From the NCBI GenBank assembly GCA_033064195.1, contig JARBJD010000148.1, forward strand, positions 62,001 through 126,000: a DNA stretch of 64,000 nt, written 5' to 3'. The position numbers and the translations under genes are program-made. Within the stretch, counting starts at the first letter, position 1. The number at the start of each line of letters is the position of its first letter. Source of the stretch: Blattamonas nauphoetae (taxonomy: Eukaryota > Preaxostyla > Oxymonadida). The notes below the pieces were generated by a model. It saw nothing but the letters and a program-made list of their open reading frames with translations. It was not told the origin of the DNA and did no database searches. Below, piece by piece: positions 1 through 13,015 of the stretch.

Positions 1-3000
1 GACGATCCACGACTCTCCAGAAAAGAATACGCAATGGCAGAGCATCTCAGAAAGTTGGAAATCACATTACTATTAACTTTTACAGTTTGTGTCAGAATCG
101 TCGCTTTCTCACATCAACACATTCTGCTCAACAGAATCTCCAAACTAAACAAATGGTGTTTATTGTGGATTATGCTGACCAAGGGGTTGGAATTAAACTT
201 TTTTCCGATATTTCATAGAACCTTGGAAAACTCCTCGAAAATAATCACGAACCAGGCATGCCAGAAGAACTTGTGAGACGAATCATCTTCATGACTGGTC
301 TGACAACTTTCTAGTTTCAGTCCCGTTTCATAGCCCATGGAATCACTCAACTCCATCAACACAATTTTATTCATCGGTTTTTTCACACCTTTTTGATGGC
401 ATTTCCTTAAGGGACATCAAACCGGACAACCTCCTTCTCGCATTTGATCCAGTGACACAGTCAGTGCGTATCATGATTTCAGGCTATAGCCTCCTCCGCC
501 AAATGGACAATTTAACTTCAGGTGAAACAACACTTGACATGACATTCTGTGGGTATGGCTTTCACTCCTCTTTACGTCTCATCAACTTAGAACACCCCGC
601 TACATGGTATTCGTGAATTTTCTTGACTTTCTCCAGCCTCATGAAGCTCTTGATGGAGATTCTTATACTCAATCAATTGATATCTGGGCATTAGGCTGCA
701 TCGCATACGAACTTTTGGAAGGACGGTATTCCGACTGCTCTGTCGCTAATCTCTCTCAGCCATCCTTTTCAGGTCAAAGGAATCCTTAATCTTCGACAGT
801 ATCGTTTTTACTCTTCTTCCATCGTCATTCTTCAGGAAAGTCGGTGAACCTCCTCCTCCCATCACCACCAAACAAGTTTCGCCAGCGTTCCTCGATTTTC
901 TCAACCAAACACTGTCTGTGGATCAGAATCGACGCATTTCAGCCATCGATGGACGCTTGCTTGCTCACCCTTGGTTCGAGGGATTGTCAGAATCAAACTG
1001 TGAACTGGCATGGATGGATTTCTATTTTCTGAAAACAGGAGGGAAGGGAGCATTACAACCATTGCAAATGCATGTTTCACATACTCAACAACTTCCAGAG
1101 TCGCTTCAGGACACAATGACTGATCGACCAACCGACGAAACACAGGTCAGGAACATCGCCTTCACCCATCCTCCCAGCTTCGTCCACACAGCCATCAACA
1201 CTCCTCAGCCACTCTCATCTCCAATCACCCACACACCACCACCGCCCCCACCGCCACCGCCTGATCATCAACCGCCTTACACGATGAACAGATCCGACCA
1301 TCTTTTGTCCCACCCCTCATCGCAGAGTGATCATACTCTCCAACCATCTTTTTATCCACCCCAGCCAGAGCCGTACTGGCCTCCTAATCAATCAATTCTA
1401 CATCATCCGACACTTCAGTATGGAGAAGGGTACAGTTCACATCTCCCCCAGACCATGTTGAATCAATCACCGTCTGACTGGTCACAAAATCCACCAAACG
1501 CACTCCTAAATCCATATCAACCACAAACAATGAATGAGAGTTTGACCGATATGAAACAATCAAGACAAGCCTTCCACCAGAAGAATACATACCACAACAC
1601 AGTTGCTCACAATGTGACATCAACGCCTGAAAAGCTCCCCGTGGCTGACCAACAATCCCTCTTGTCTACAGACTTGCCAGAACAATCCGAGCATTCTACA
1701 GTTGTTCAAACGCATGGCCAGACCAAACAGGAGCAAGCAATGGCTGATATGAATATCAGCGGGAGTTTGGGAGAAAATAAATCCAAGTTGGGCGCGAAAA
1801 GATTTGGAAGGGAGAGGAAAACGATGGAAGAGCGAATGACGTGTGTGTACTGCGGATTGGCCGTGCCGATCAGCCAAATGGAAGCACATATCAGCGAAAA
1901 GCATTCAGAAGAGATATCGATGCACCTGGAAGAACAGCGTCGACAAGAACAAGAAGTCAGACGCAAAAACCACCAATACCTGGAAACGAAAGTTCAGTGT
2001 CCATTCTGTGTGATGCAACACACACGTCGCTCTTTCGCCACCCATCTCCTCTTCAAATGTGAACGAAACTCCATCAAATTGCCTGCCAATTGCCCATTCT
2101 GTGATCGACCATTGCAGACGATTGATGCGTACAACGAACACGTCTCACAGCACAGACCTCTCTTTGATGAAGCAATCGAACAGCGGGCGGGGCAAGTCAA
2201 ATGCCCAACATGCACGACTCTCGTTTCTCTTGACTCGTTTGTTCGACATGCTGTTGATGAATCCCAACCTACAGACAAACGATCTCTCTTCTTCTGTCCG
2301 CTCTGTTTCAAGCTCTGCAGTCAAACAACTGTTTACGATCATCTTCGCCACTCTCACTCCGACCTCATGCCTCTTCTTCCACTTCATCTTCTCCAACCAA
2401 AACTATCTGTCGAACGGCAGAGACCAGAAACACATCCACACCCCAAACCACAGTTTGAACAACAGCCACAAGAACCACAACCAACAAACACCCTCAATGC
2501 TATTCAAACCAAACCATCAACCATCCGATGTCCATTCTGTCGAACAGCAGATATCCCTCCGTCTGCGCTGATCAGACATGTGATTCTGGCCTGCAACAAA
2601 CGCGCAGTCGAAAGGAAAGGTGATTACATCTGTCACCTCTGCCCGGCTTCTCACACAACTCCACTGGACCTTTGGGAACACCTCCAGTTCAGTCATTCAG
2701 ATGTCTTCGATCGTGTGAGTGAGGATGCCTCATTACAACATCATCAGTGCATCTGCGATCAGAAGGTCCATCCGACTTCTTTTGCCGAACACTTCTACAA
2801 CGATCACTGGCTCAATGTGGATGTCAACCAGGTGTTCTGCCATCTCTGCCACTGTTTCTTCGACAAAAGTCAGTTCCGTCTTCACTTGTCTTCTGTTCAT
2901 CAACATGAACTCCAAAATGTTCACGGAGCTTGCCCGTTCTGTCCACAAAAGGTGAAATTGGTGGAAATGATGAATCATTTCGAGGTGTGTGAAGGTGTCA

Positions 3001-3659
3001 ACTCCGCAAGTCGGAATGAAACTCGGAAACTGCCGTGTCCATTCTGTAAGAAGAGCTTTCAATGGTCCAGTTTTGTGTCTCATCTGGATTACTGCAGAAT
3101 CCGCAATCCGTTGATCCCAACACAAGACAATCTTTTGAAAGTTCGTCTGAATCCGGCCCCAGTCACAATTGTCGGGAAGGTAATTGATTACAGGAAGAAT
3201 CATCCCATTACAGCTCCTCAACTAGACACATTGACTCCTCAGCCAAAACTGGTCATCTGTCCATTCTGTTCCCAAGGGAGCAACACAACCACTCTGATCG
3301 GGCACATCCTTACGGAGTGTCGACCAACCAAGAACTGCTTCGTGATGCCATTCTATTGTCCATTCTGCACCAACAAACCCACTTATACATCCCCACTGAG
3401 ACAATGGACTCACTTTCAGAGCGATCATGAGCCTGTATTCCTCGATGGAGTGTCGAGTGTCCTTGACAGCGCAACGTATCGATGTCGCTGGAGCAAGATT
3501 TGTGCTTTTCAAGGAACTCGAATGGAACTGTTCGAACATTATCGACAGAAACAATCTCCTCCTGTGATGTCACATACACTTTGTCCGCACTGTCTCCAGT
3601 TTGTGGAAAAGGACAAAATGATGAAACACATGAAAGACAAGAGAATCTACAAATCCTAA
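1..3659 (+). CDS. Pseudokinase-like protein kinase fused to a zinc-finger array (5' partial)
   Basis: The gene enters from the left edge. Splicing exons 1-53, 86-185, 219-272, 315-376, 412-552, 591-606, 637-725, 760-798 and 836-3659 keeps one frame and gives a kinase: alphaC region, hinge VFIVDYADQGNLGKLL, catalytic loop HRDIKPDN, activation-segment end TPRYMPHEAL, helix F SIDIWALGC and a C-lobe ending AHPWF. The DFG position reads SGY, so the metal-binding Asp is missing and the domain may be catalytically weak or dead. The N-lobe start lies outside the window. After a Pro/Gln-rich linker (about 1140-1830) come about 15 CxxC..H..H/C units (1838-3640), many beginning CPFC. The kinase-finger combination is unusual; partners are unknown. 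The eight introns are 32, 33, 42, 35, 38, 30, 34 and 37 nt. Stop is TAA. Confidence 0.85.
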
Positions 3660-6488
3660 CCACTTTTTCTCGTCCATCAGACCCACACACGTCGTCGTCG
3701 ATCGTCATCTCGGAAATCAGTCGGACGAGCACCTGCTGTTGGACACGCACTCGTTTGCAAATTTTGGAACAAGCAATCTGCAGCATGAATCGGCAGCCTC
3801 ACCGGACCTGTCGAATTCTCTGCAATGTTGTCGATCTCGCTCCATTTTGATTCAGATGCTGTCTTCAGGATGAGATGATGCGGTAGAACTCCATTGAGAG
3901 CACACCACTTTCTTGAAAAGGCAGTGACGAATTGGGGCTGTCTTTTCATTCATGATTTGTTTTAATGTGTCCACTTGAAACCCGTTCTCTTCAGAGAACC
4001 CCTGCAACGTTGAATTGGATAAAGAGTTAGATAAAACATAATTTAATGCGAGGGGAACATTCAAATTGTCTATCAATGGTGTCGTTGTGAATCAACTTGA
4101 TCCGACCATGATTAAAAATCTCCATCTCTCCATCAGATGTATAAGAACAAATCAGACAACTCATCGACCACACCACTTCATTTCGCGATGAGGGAAAAGA
4201 TGCACGACTCTCTGACAATGATTCTCGAACCAGCACACCATTTTGGGGACAAACTGAGAATTCAAACAACTAGCCATCCACCACACTCTCAAAGTGCGGA
4301 ATACTCACATGATGCTCCATAAGGAAGTTCTGGTTTCTTCATAAGCATCCATCCTTCATCTTTCTTCAAACCGATGTTTCACCAACAGTTCCATGTTCGA
4401 AAACACTTCCACGGGTTTGTGGTCAATTCTGTTCCAGTGGAGACCATATATACCGCAAACTGCTCAATTCTGTCCACAAATTCTCAGAATGATGGAAAGA
4501 TCGTCTCTCTCAGAAAACACCGAACAACATCTCAACCGTCCCAAAAGGTTCACCATGGGAGGATAACCACATCCGATTCAAAGCCTGAGACTCCCTTTCT
4601 TGAAGAATGGCTCCTCGATTTGAGATTATTCGTGAGATGCCTTCATTCTACAGAAATCGCTTCTCGGGGACGAAATCTCAGGGGAACAGACCCACATACT
4701 CAACGGTCTCCATCGATCTTCGATGTACCCATCCATCTTTCAATGAAGCTTAGTTCTGTTGGTCTCAATTTCCGCTGTGAAGAATCTTCTCGTCAGATGG
4801 AACACACGCTCTTTCTTCATGAAACTGAATCCTATTCACGATTTCGTCGATCCCATCACTGTAGAACGATATTATTTGTACGATAGCTGCGTTTTCTTGA
4901 GTTATATACAGTTTCTCCCGTCTAAATCGACAAGACAAGATCCCATCAAGTTCTCACTAAACTGTGGATGTACTCCTGTACATTTTCATCCAACGTCCTT
5001 TTTAGCCTCTCATGATTCCATTGAACTGATGACATCCTTCTTCTGGCTCTTTTCGCGATTTTCAAAACGCCTTCGCCAGATCCAAAAAACGACGAAAAAC
5101 GTCATTCCTTAACGACTGTCCACCAACACATTCTTTCCCCAAAAATCCATTCTTCAGACTTTTTTAATGATTTATCTTCTCTTTTTCAGACTTTTCATCT
5201 TCTCCCCCGCGATTGTGATCGTGAAGATCACTCAAGGCTACACTCAGTACAAGGGTCACATTGTCTCCTGTAGTAGGGCTAAATCGCTTGAATTCATTGT
5301 CTCTACTCTATCTAATGCAGTTGTTCGACCCAGAATATTTCTAGTTAGAAGAAATTGATTGCAAGATTTCAGAACTGACAAGATCACGGAATATCTTGGA
5401 ACAATTTTTTTGAACTGTTCTAATCACATGCCACGTATTTGTTTCATCGTTGTGAGTGAACTGAGAATGTTTAAAGAAAAATGTACGAGCAGTATTCACT
5501 TAGACTGTATTTCATTTGACAAAAAGTTGGGGCCTTAAACTCCACAATTTTGGTAAAAATGGAAAAAAAAACTCACGATGAAGATGTGAAATGTTGGGTT
5601 TATTTGGAAGCTCTGAGATAGGACCAGATAAATCTTTGAAGAGGGATAAAATGTCATTTTTGTGGATTGGTTGCGTCAACATGAATGGAGCAAAAGAGAA
5701 ACACAAACATCAAGGATGCTCTCCAAATGAATCTCTGACGATGAATGGTGATACAAACTGTTCACAGAAAAAGTAAGACACACTCTGAGCTTGAGAGATC
5801 GATTTGTCTTGTTTGGTCTCTTCATATCGACAGTAGTGTGTCAGAAATCACAGGAAACATACACCATTCTCTGGTAAGGTACGTTTCTGAGATTATCGCT
5901 CGAATAAAGTCCTGAAGAGAGGGGAATCAGATGGTGATTGTTGTGGTCGATCCAGAAGGCGAATAAGGAGTTTCAACCGTCCTTAAGTGTCAGCTGCCAT
6001 GCAATGCATCTAATTTCGCATGCAAATTGCGATTCTGACAGTGATATTCGAAGAGTGGAGGAATGAACCAGAATCCGGTTGAATGGTCGTGACGAACTCA
6101 AACGAACGAGAAACATTCTTCCTTCCACACGGGAGAACGGAATCAAAGGAAAAGTTGGCGTTGCTGGTTCAATTTGTATCGTGCCCTCTCCGACAGAGAA
6201 CAGCATTGGAGAAAGATGGGGTATGGATTTGGTGCCACAGGAGCACACATCAGTTTCGAAAAGCTTAAATCATCGATCCAGAGGACAATGTTTTCGGAAT
6301 TGGCGGCAGAAATGACATAGTGGCTGATGGAAGAAGGTGGTTGTTTGGTGATCGTGACGGAATGTCCAAAGCACTTCGTTCCTAAAGTTGTCGAGGAGAT
6401 CAGACTGATTGTGAACGCACTGAAATGGTGGGGGCAAGGAAGGCTGTTGGAGGTTTGGTTGAGAAGAAAAGCCAAAGCAACATCAGAT
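3660..6488. other. Stretch without a supportable gene
   Basis: Only short, mutually incompatible reading frames are present. A piece around 4130-4240 (+) reads TPLHFAMREK, faintly ankyrin-like, and minus-strand frames around 3850-4270 look protein-like but could not be chained by plausible introns. From about 5500 to 6490 the sequence is the 3' flank of the minus-strand Arm-like gene. I see no RNA gene, tandem repeat or element ends. It may hold a decayed gene. Confidence 0.4.
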
Positions 6489-7450
6489 CTAACGAGGGAG
6501 TATCTCCAGATTGTTAGTTCCGAAAAATGAAGTAAAGTTTCGAGCACAATTATCATAGCCCAGTATGATGTTTCGGAAAATATCCTGGGTGAAGGTGAAG
6601 AAAGACTGATCAAGCACATCATCCAATCCTTCAGAATTCAGCGCTCTGAGGATTGTCTTACCATTCGCAAAGGTGCGGGGACCTGCGTTGATCCAGCGAG
6701 GGACAATCCATCGTAAATTGGAAAAGAAACGTCTCTCAAATTCGGAGTTGAAAGTCGACAAACAAGTGATGGTGAGAGAGATGGGGAGCGACATAACAAA
6801 ATGAGATATTGGTGAATGGAATGCGCTAATTTCAATCAACTTGGAAAGGAGGTCCAGAAGTGAATGAAGGCATTGACCTTCCATGATGAAATATCGGTTT
6901 AAGCAGAGATATCGAAGATATGCCTCTGAAGGGATGAGAATTCGCTCAAAGATCGCATCATTCAACTGAGATTGTCTGGATGAACCAGAAACGTCAAAAG
7001 AGTCAAGATTTCTGGCCTCGAACAGGCTTGATTTCAGAAGTCGAATGATACGAGTGTGCAGAACATTCCCTGCGGACAGTGAGCTGGTGGGTGGTCGGAT
7101 AACTGTCATCACTCCAGAAATCATGTTACAATTCAGCAGCTTCAGGGTGTTGTCAGTTGAACAACGATCAAATGTTGACTCCAAGACAGCCAATGCAGAT
7201 TCGACTATTCTGTGTTCAGACGAAGCAAGAACTGACCAAAGTGCTTCGATGAAGCCAACCACAGGATCGACATGTTCAGGAACCAATCCAAACAGGAAAT
7301 CATCGACGGAGAAAAAGGGGCTGGCTGGAGAGATGGTCTCGAAGAATACAACTGCCTTCGACACAAGTGCGTCATCAAAGGGAAATCCTTCCTTCATCAA
7401 AGTGGCGAGAGATCGGAAGATGATCGAGGCAGCGTTTATCGACAAGACGT

Positions 7451-9885
7451 GGGTGATTCTAAATCAATTGTTACCCGAAACTAAGGTGCGTCACACCACA
7501 GAAAAAAACTTTTGAAGTTGGAGTGAATTTTTATAGGAGCATGAGGACTTGATTTATGATGCTCTTGATGATGATCGCACTTCATCAGTCAAGATTGGTC
7601 CATTTTTCTTCAAAAAGCTTCGTCGTGACACACCCTAGTGAAATGGTGAGATCAATATGAATTGGAAAAGATTGTGATCCAATAGTGCGAGTTTGTGAGC
7701 CTGGTGGCCCCTTTTCATGATCCGTGAACAACCCTGCTGTTTCGTGACTGATTCTGGGACAAGTAGATTTTATCAATGACTACGGAGTCTGTTCCCTCTT
7801 TCGCCTCGCTTTCGCGAAATGAACGAGCCAAAAAGACACGTCTGGCTTGGGAAGCAATTTCAACCATTTGGCCCTCCGATCCAGCTGAGCTAATATTGCA
7901 CCTTCTAAAAAAGAGTAAGAGGTGTCCATCTGTATTGTCAACGTTTGAGAAGGACCACTCAGGTTTGTCATTCTGAAATTTTTATCTGATTCTCCTTCAA
8001 AAAATTCAGAAAAGAGTACAGACCTCGTGAAAGATTGTCTCCTGATCTGTCAAAAGTCTAAAATCGTGCCACTCGATGTAGAATCTGTGCTGGCTGGGCA
8101 TTTCGCATTGTCTTTCCTTGTGACTGCTGGCTTTCCGAATTCGAAGAGCCGCTATAATTCGGCTCGGCACCACTTCAAAACAGGACGTTACAAAAGAAAC
8201 AAACTAACGCACCCCCCGCCATCTCGTTCACCTCTCAATCATCAGGAGCAGAGGTTGTTTCGAGAATTCATTATGGACCATTCGTCGGAGACGTCCAGAT
8301 CCCAACTCATGTTGCGCCACGACCCTTCAAAATGGATGAAAGAAAGAATGATATGTCAGACAAAATATCAAATATGGCAAGAATTATCAAAAGAAACAGG
8401 CATACATCTGGGATATAGTACATTTTGTCTCATGACGAGAGATCTCCATGAATCTCAAAGGCGAACAGATGTCTGCCCAGACTGTATCCGCCGGAAGGAA
8501 GCTTCTCGCGAACTTGCAGTCCTTCCAGAAACTGAACGAACGAAGATCGAAGCACTAGAGAAAGAAATACAAGCCTTGGATGATCATATTTTTGAAGCAG
8601 AAGATCAACGAAAAGGAATCAAGGAAATTAGAAACACGTTGAAACAAAATCAGTATATGATCATTGCTGACTTTAAAGAAAATTGGAAAATACCGATATC
8701 AACGGAAGAATCGCAGAAAGACTTCTTCAACAAACAACAGCTGACCGATCTTGGCTTCGTGGTCTACTACAGAAATGAAAAAGGATCATTGGACAAAAGA
8801 ACCTACCATTATATTAGTGAGGTCCTGAACCATAATGCTTCTTTTGTTGTAGAAGCTTTGGAATCATTGCTCGAAGAGGAGTTGTTTGATCGGGCCCAGA
8901 CTCTTTTTTTCGTATCAGACTGTGGGCCACACTTTCGCAATAAACAACTTCTCTGCTACCTACTCTCAGATTTAACAACCCTTGATAACACGTTGTCCAC
9001 GTATGCTCTTTTCTTCGTTGAACATCATGGGAAAAATGATTGCGATGCTGAGTTCGGGATCATGACACGGAATTTGCGATCTCACCCGCCTCAAAGTACA
9101 ATCAACACTTGCTCACAGTTTATCGAATACTTCACAGACTTGGAAGCGGCATTGAAGGGACGAATCGTAAAATTTGTCCAATTTTCACCCAATTTCCCAG
9201 GAGAATCGCCGGAAATCGATTTCAACGGCATATCAAAGTATCTATGCTTCACAATTCAGCACTCAAAATTGAAAGTGAGCCCATCAACGTCGATCCCGAC
9301 GAATTCCTGGCAACATCTCCCATTTCGGTTTAAAAGAGTCATCCATGATTTCGAGGTCAAGAGATGGCATCAAGTCATCGTTTCTTCCCGTGTCGCAACC
9401 TCACTTGAGAAACAATGGAAATTTGCAGAGCGAAGAAGGATGATCGATCAACAGTCATGCATCGATTCACCGGATGATACTATCGTCACAACTGTGTGCC
9501 CTTATCGATGTTCTTACTATTTTATTGCAGGAAACAGACACTATTATCAAAATCAAGCGAGAAGGAGAGCACCCACATGGCGTTGATGATGAGGCTCTTT
9601 TGCCTCCGCAACGGAAGTCACGGACGGTCCGAGGCCGGAGAAAGGATGATGATTATCTGGGAGAGGATGATTTGTCACTAAGTGAAGAAGATGAGTGGGA
9701 CAAAAAGATGAAAAGGCTGCCAGAAGAACCGTCATGTAAGAAAAGGACAACGATCGACAAATTGGATTACATTTCAATGATTAATGGTGGACAACTCTGA
9801 GAAATGTTTGTATTTGGAGTTAAGGAAAATGAAATGTCAAATTGAATGAAAAAATACGCGGGTAACAATTCATTTAGAATCACCC
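7451..9885 (+). mobile_element. DNA transposon, 4-bp target duplication, unassigned superfamily
   Basis: Terminal inverted repeats of 27 bp (7451-7477 and 9859-9885, 26/27 identical) start GGGTGATTCTAAAT. Each is bordered by ACGT (7447-7450 and 9886-9889). Taking out the element plus one ACGT leaves the host gene in frame at family length, which supports ACGT as a true duplication despite its being palindromic. The 2435-bp element carries one spliced gene (7776-9800). The near-identical TIRs and open transposase suggest recent activity. Confidence 0.85.
7776..9800 (+). CDS. Putative DDE-type transposase, 646 aa, two introns
   Basis: Exons 7776-7962, 8010-9493 and 9531-9800 join in phase (1941 nt). 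Introns of 47 and 37 nt are GT..AG; the second removes an otherwise in-frame break before an acidic/basic tail. Candidate catalytic acids are Asp283 (MIIADFKEN), Asp366 (FVSDCGPHFRN) and a cluster in EHHGKNDCDAEFG (Glu400, Asp406, Asp408, Glu410). A CPDC motif near residue 150 may be half of a zinc site, and a coiled-coil-like Glu/Lys segment follows. The HGK..CD signature recalls uncharacterised transposon-derived proteins, but I cannot assign a named superfamily. The gene sits centrally between the TIRs, as expected for an autonomous element. Confidence 0.65.
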
Positions 9886-10185
9886 ACGTCAGTTCCGTCC
9901 CAGTCCAAAAATGGACGAGAATCTGAAACAACATTGAGAGAAATGAAGCGCATACTTGTCGGTGAAGTGAATTCAGAGGCTTTGGATACCGTCATCCTTG
10001 TTGTGGAGTCGGAAGGAATTGATCAGACCATGATGACATTTGACAACTCACTCCACGAGATTTATCCCCAACCCACACGGCTCATTGACCGCAGACACTT
10101 TATTTGGTGTAGGCATGGGCAGTGGTCGGTCTGAAAACATCGAGTCCAGTCCCTAAAAATAAAACAGTCGGCGACTTTTTTGAAC

Positions 10186-10258
10186 TGCCCTTTAGTCGAG
10201 TGGAAGCACGACAGCTTTTTGCTCCCCCGACCCAGGATCGAGTCCCGCCAGAGTCACT
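10186..10258 (+). other. tRNA-like split promoter (A and B boxes) inside the hAT-like element
   Basis: TAGTCGAGTGG (10193) resembles a pol III A box and GGATCGAGTCC (10235-10245) a B box (10/11 to consensus), 42 bp apart as in a tRNA gene. The D arm GTCG/CGAC pairs. The acceptor and anticodon stems do not, so this is at most a decayed tRNA or tRNA-derived SINE head. Confidence 0.3.
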
Positions 10259-11118
10259 TTATTATTCTCTTTTTCTCATTTTTGATTCACAGTATCACGA
10301 TAATTAGTTCATCTCAAATTTCTCGAAATTAGTGTTCAACACGTCTTAGATCAAGAGTCCCTGAGTCGGTCTGTCCTTCCCCAACATCGGACAAAAAGTC
10401 GGCCTGTCCAACCGACACCGACTCCTTCTCTTCGTTCTCACACCTTTTCCACTCACCCAGATAATGATGAAATGGTGTTTTAATTCTTTTTCATCATTTC
10501 CATCCTCTTTCTCTTCATTTGTCAGCAAAAGATGACATGATCCAGCCCAACTCGGAAATAAGCATTTTGAGAAGAGAAAACGAACATTCACAACATCAGT
10601 ATGCTTTTACATAGTTTTTACACTCTTATCAACCTCTTTCTCATCATTTATGTGAAGTTGATGTCTTGTCCATCCACTATCGTCGACCATCTCCACGCGA
10701 TCTCTACCCGGTGGTGATGAAGAATGGAATACTGTGTGGATTTGGGGAATGAAGCAGCACCGATTGAGTACCTTGTACTCACTTGATATCGTGGCATAGA
10801 CCTAGACCTTCCTGACACCAGGCAAGAACCAGCAACCGCCGATCAGCTCGCATGTGGCTGTATACTCACCTGTGTCTCGCTCGATGATTGTTTTTGGATG
10901 TCAGACATCGGAACGGGCAGAGAACAAGCTGTGGGATTCCTCTATCTCCCAGAATTCTTGATCGGTCGTGACAACGGAATCGTCGCCTCCCCAACCCCGC
11001 TATTTCTACTCAACGTGCACACAATTCATCACCTCTGCACTTCAAACTTTCTCATTCACTACATTTCCTCTGTCAATCCCAGCTGTGACAGGCAGTCAAC
11101 CCTCCGTTCATGAGCTCC

Positions 11119-13015
11119 GAATTCCACCCTGTCCCACCTGCAGCGGTTCCCAAAGTGGCCTCGATTGATGTGGGGACGCCGATGGTTCGTTTTTTGTGAT
11201 TTCGGGAGGGATGGTGTATGACCACAGCTTCCTCTCCAACATTTAGGTTTTGGAGGAGATCGCAGACTCTAAAACGGATATCCCTACGACAGTGAACGAC
11301 ACTGTCTCGCAGCTGATCAAATAACCTAATTCACAACAGAGATTCATACAAGAGGGTATTTTATGAACTCTTACTGTCAAAAGCGACGATCGACGAACTA
11401 CAAGGGATATACGCAATGATATGAGATTTGGAATTGTCCACACAGCAGCCACATGTTCTTTCGGGCTTCTAAAACACAAGTCTGTGCGAGTTCATCCAAC
11501 CCTTCCGTCAAGTTTGGCAGTCACCTTTCGTCACCATTGTTCTGTCGACACTGTGCCAAACACACGCGAAGTTGTTTCTAATTTCCACACTCTCGATCCT
11601 AAATCGGGACAGTATGCACTTGAGGTGCTCGTTCCTGGGGAAGGTGAATTTGAACAGGGAGCTGACGAAAATGAGCATCATGAACTTTTCCATCGTGCTC
11701 ACTCCTATTTTCTTTGAAGAATCCAACCAAACAGCCCTCTTTTCACAGGCTCTGAAGTTTTGAATGCAAAACACGAACTCTGTTCATGCTTGTATCAGAA
11801 TGCTTGTTCTGCTCCAGCATTGCCTGGTCAAAGCGCTCCACTGATTGGAAGGGAGTGCAGGGGCGTTCATGAAGGAGCAGGGGCTCGAAGCAAGGGAGTT
11901 GTGCTTCAGCTACGCGTTTGACTGGCCGGACGAGAGGTGGATGCTGGGCGAGGTGAAGGGATAGGTTGGGATGCTTACGATGAACTAATTCCGAGTGCCG
12001 TGGATGGGAGAAGAGGCGAGGAAGGGTGAGAAGGAGCGGAAGAGGAAGGAGGAGAAGGAGGAGGAAGCTGTATAGCCGACACTCTCTATCCTGCCTTCCG
12101 ATCGCTTGCCAGACAAGACGCGGCTTCGGAAGTGCTGGCCGGAGTGGGTGTGGGAGGCCGGGTTCCAAGAGACGAAGAGCAGGCATCGCTGTTGCTGTGC
12201 GATCTTCCGAACTGCCTGCACAGCGTGGACAGTGCAAAGGGAAGGAACGAGGGAGTGAGGAACTAAGGAAGGCGAGTGTTCGAACACACAGGCGACGCAG
12301 GCGACAAAGCTCCGAAAGAAGACGCAGCGATGCTGGACCGATTTCGGAAGGAGAGGCCGCACACCATCCGAATGGGCGCGATTGCGCCAGTGGCACTTGT
12401 CGATGTGTGGTTCTGTTTCTTGTTGGGTTGTGGTTGTTGTTTGATTGTGTTTCCTGTTTTTGTGTTTGTTTCTTCATGACGTGTCTTCTTTCTGTGCAGG
12501 CAAAGGCCATCCCACCCGACCCGCGCCACTCTGTGCTCCCTCCACCCCCACCCAACACGCCACCCAGTCTGCCTTCCTCTCTTCCTCACTCTCCCTCTCC
12601 TCCAGCCCTCTCCCTCTCCACCATCTCTCCTTCGTCTTTCCCCGATCTTCTGGCTGAGCACATCCCATACACACCTGATGTGGATTCTCTGCTGACACAC
12701 GTGGCGCCACTGGAGGACGATGTGAAGAAGCAGCAAGATGAGCGGCTGGAGCATCTGAAGCTTCGGGATACGCAGGCGACGCAGCCACCAACAGTGGAGA
12801 CAAGTGTAAATGTGACAGTTTGTTCACAACAGTATCTCCGCGAGAGTGAAAAACGAGGGATGGAAGACAGCTCAGCCATCTTTTTAAGTCAAGAAGTGTC
12901 CATCACTTGTTCTCCCCTTTCATTCAAAACACAACGATTCGCTGTTCCTTTAATCTTCCCAAACATTCACATATATTCTTTTATTGACAATACTTTGGTT
13001 TTTACGAAAATCTGA
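11119..13015 (+). pseudogene. Gene-like spliced sequence carried by the hAT-like element
   Basis: Two pieces look like host exons. At about 11119, MSSEFHPVPPAAVPKV... runs to a 61-nt GT..AG intron and continues VLEEIADSKTD. Near 12066-12404 a frame (SCIADTLYPAFRSLARQD...) broken by one TAA ends at ALVD, joined by a phase-0 95-nt intron (12405-12499) to AKAIPPDPRHSVLPPPPP, a proline-rich run and then a charged segment to 13015. None resembles a transposase. The proline-rich region suggests an SH3/EVH1-type ligand, but no family is recognised. The state is decayed or incompletely modelled. The simplest reading is host sequence captured by the element. Confidence 0.4.

Larger units (their letters stand above)
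6489..9995 (-). pseudogene. Arm-like family gene split by a DNA transposon
   Basis: The 3' part (7450 down to 6489) and the 5' part (9995 down to 9890) lie on the two sides of the 7451-9885 transposon. The 5' part starts at ATG 9995 and contains SRPFLDWDG, matching the family signature SPFLNW. The 3' part begins INAASIIFRSLATL and carries the family blocks LIPSEAYLRYLCLNR and SLPISLTITCL. Counting one copy of the 4-bp target duplication, the two parts total 1068 nt in one frame, or 355 codons plus stop, against 356-357 aa in the five intact paralogues here. So the insertion interrupted an open gene. It is the most divergent copy in the window (little identity beyond the signature blocks). Function unknown; predicted all-helical, Arm/HEAT-like. 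Confidence 0.8.

Noticed and set aside
10186-10258. A functional tRNA gene
   Set aside because: A and B boxes and the D arm look right, but the acceptor and anticodon stems do not pair.
11743-12558. 271-codon minus-strand frame as a gene
   Set aside because: Low-complexity Leu/Ser/Pro/Arg composition is the antisense shadow of the proline-rich and charged plus-strand exons.
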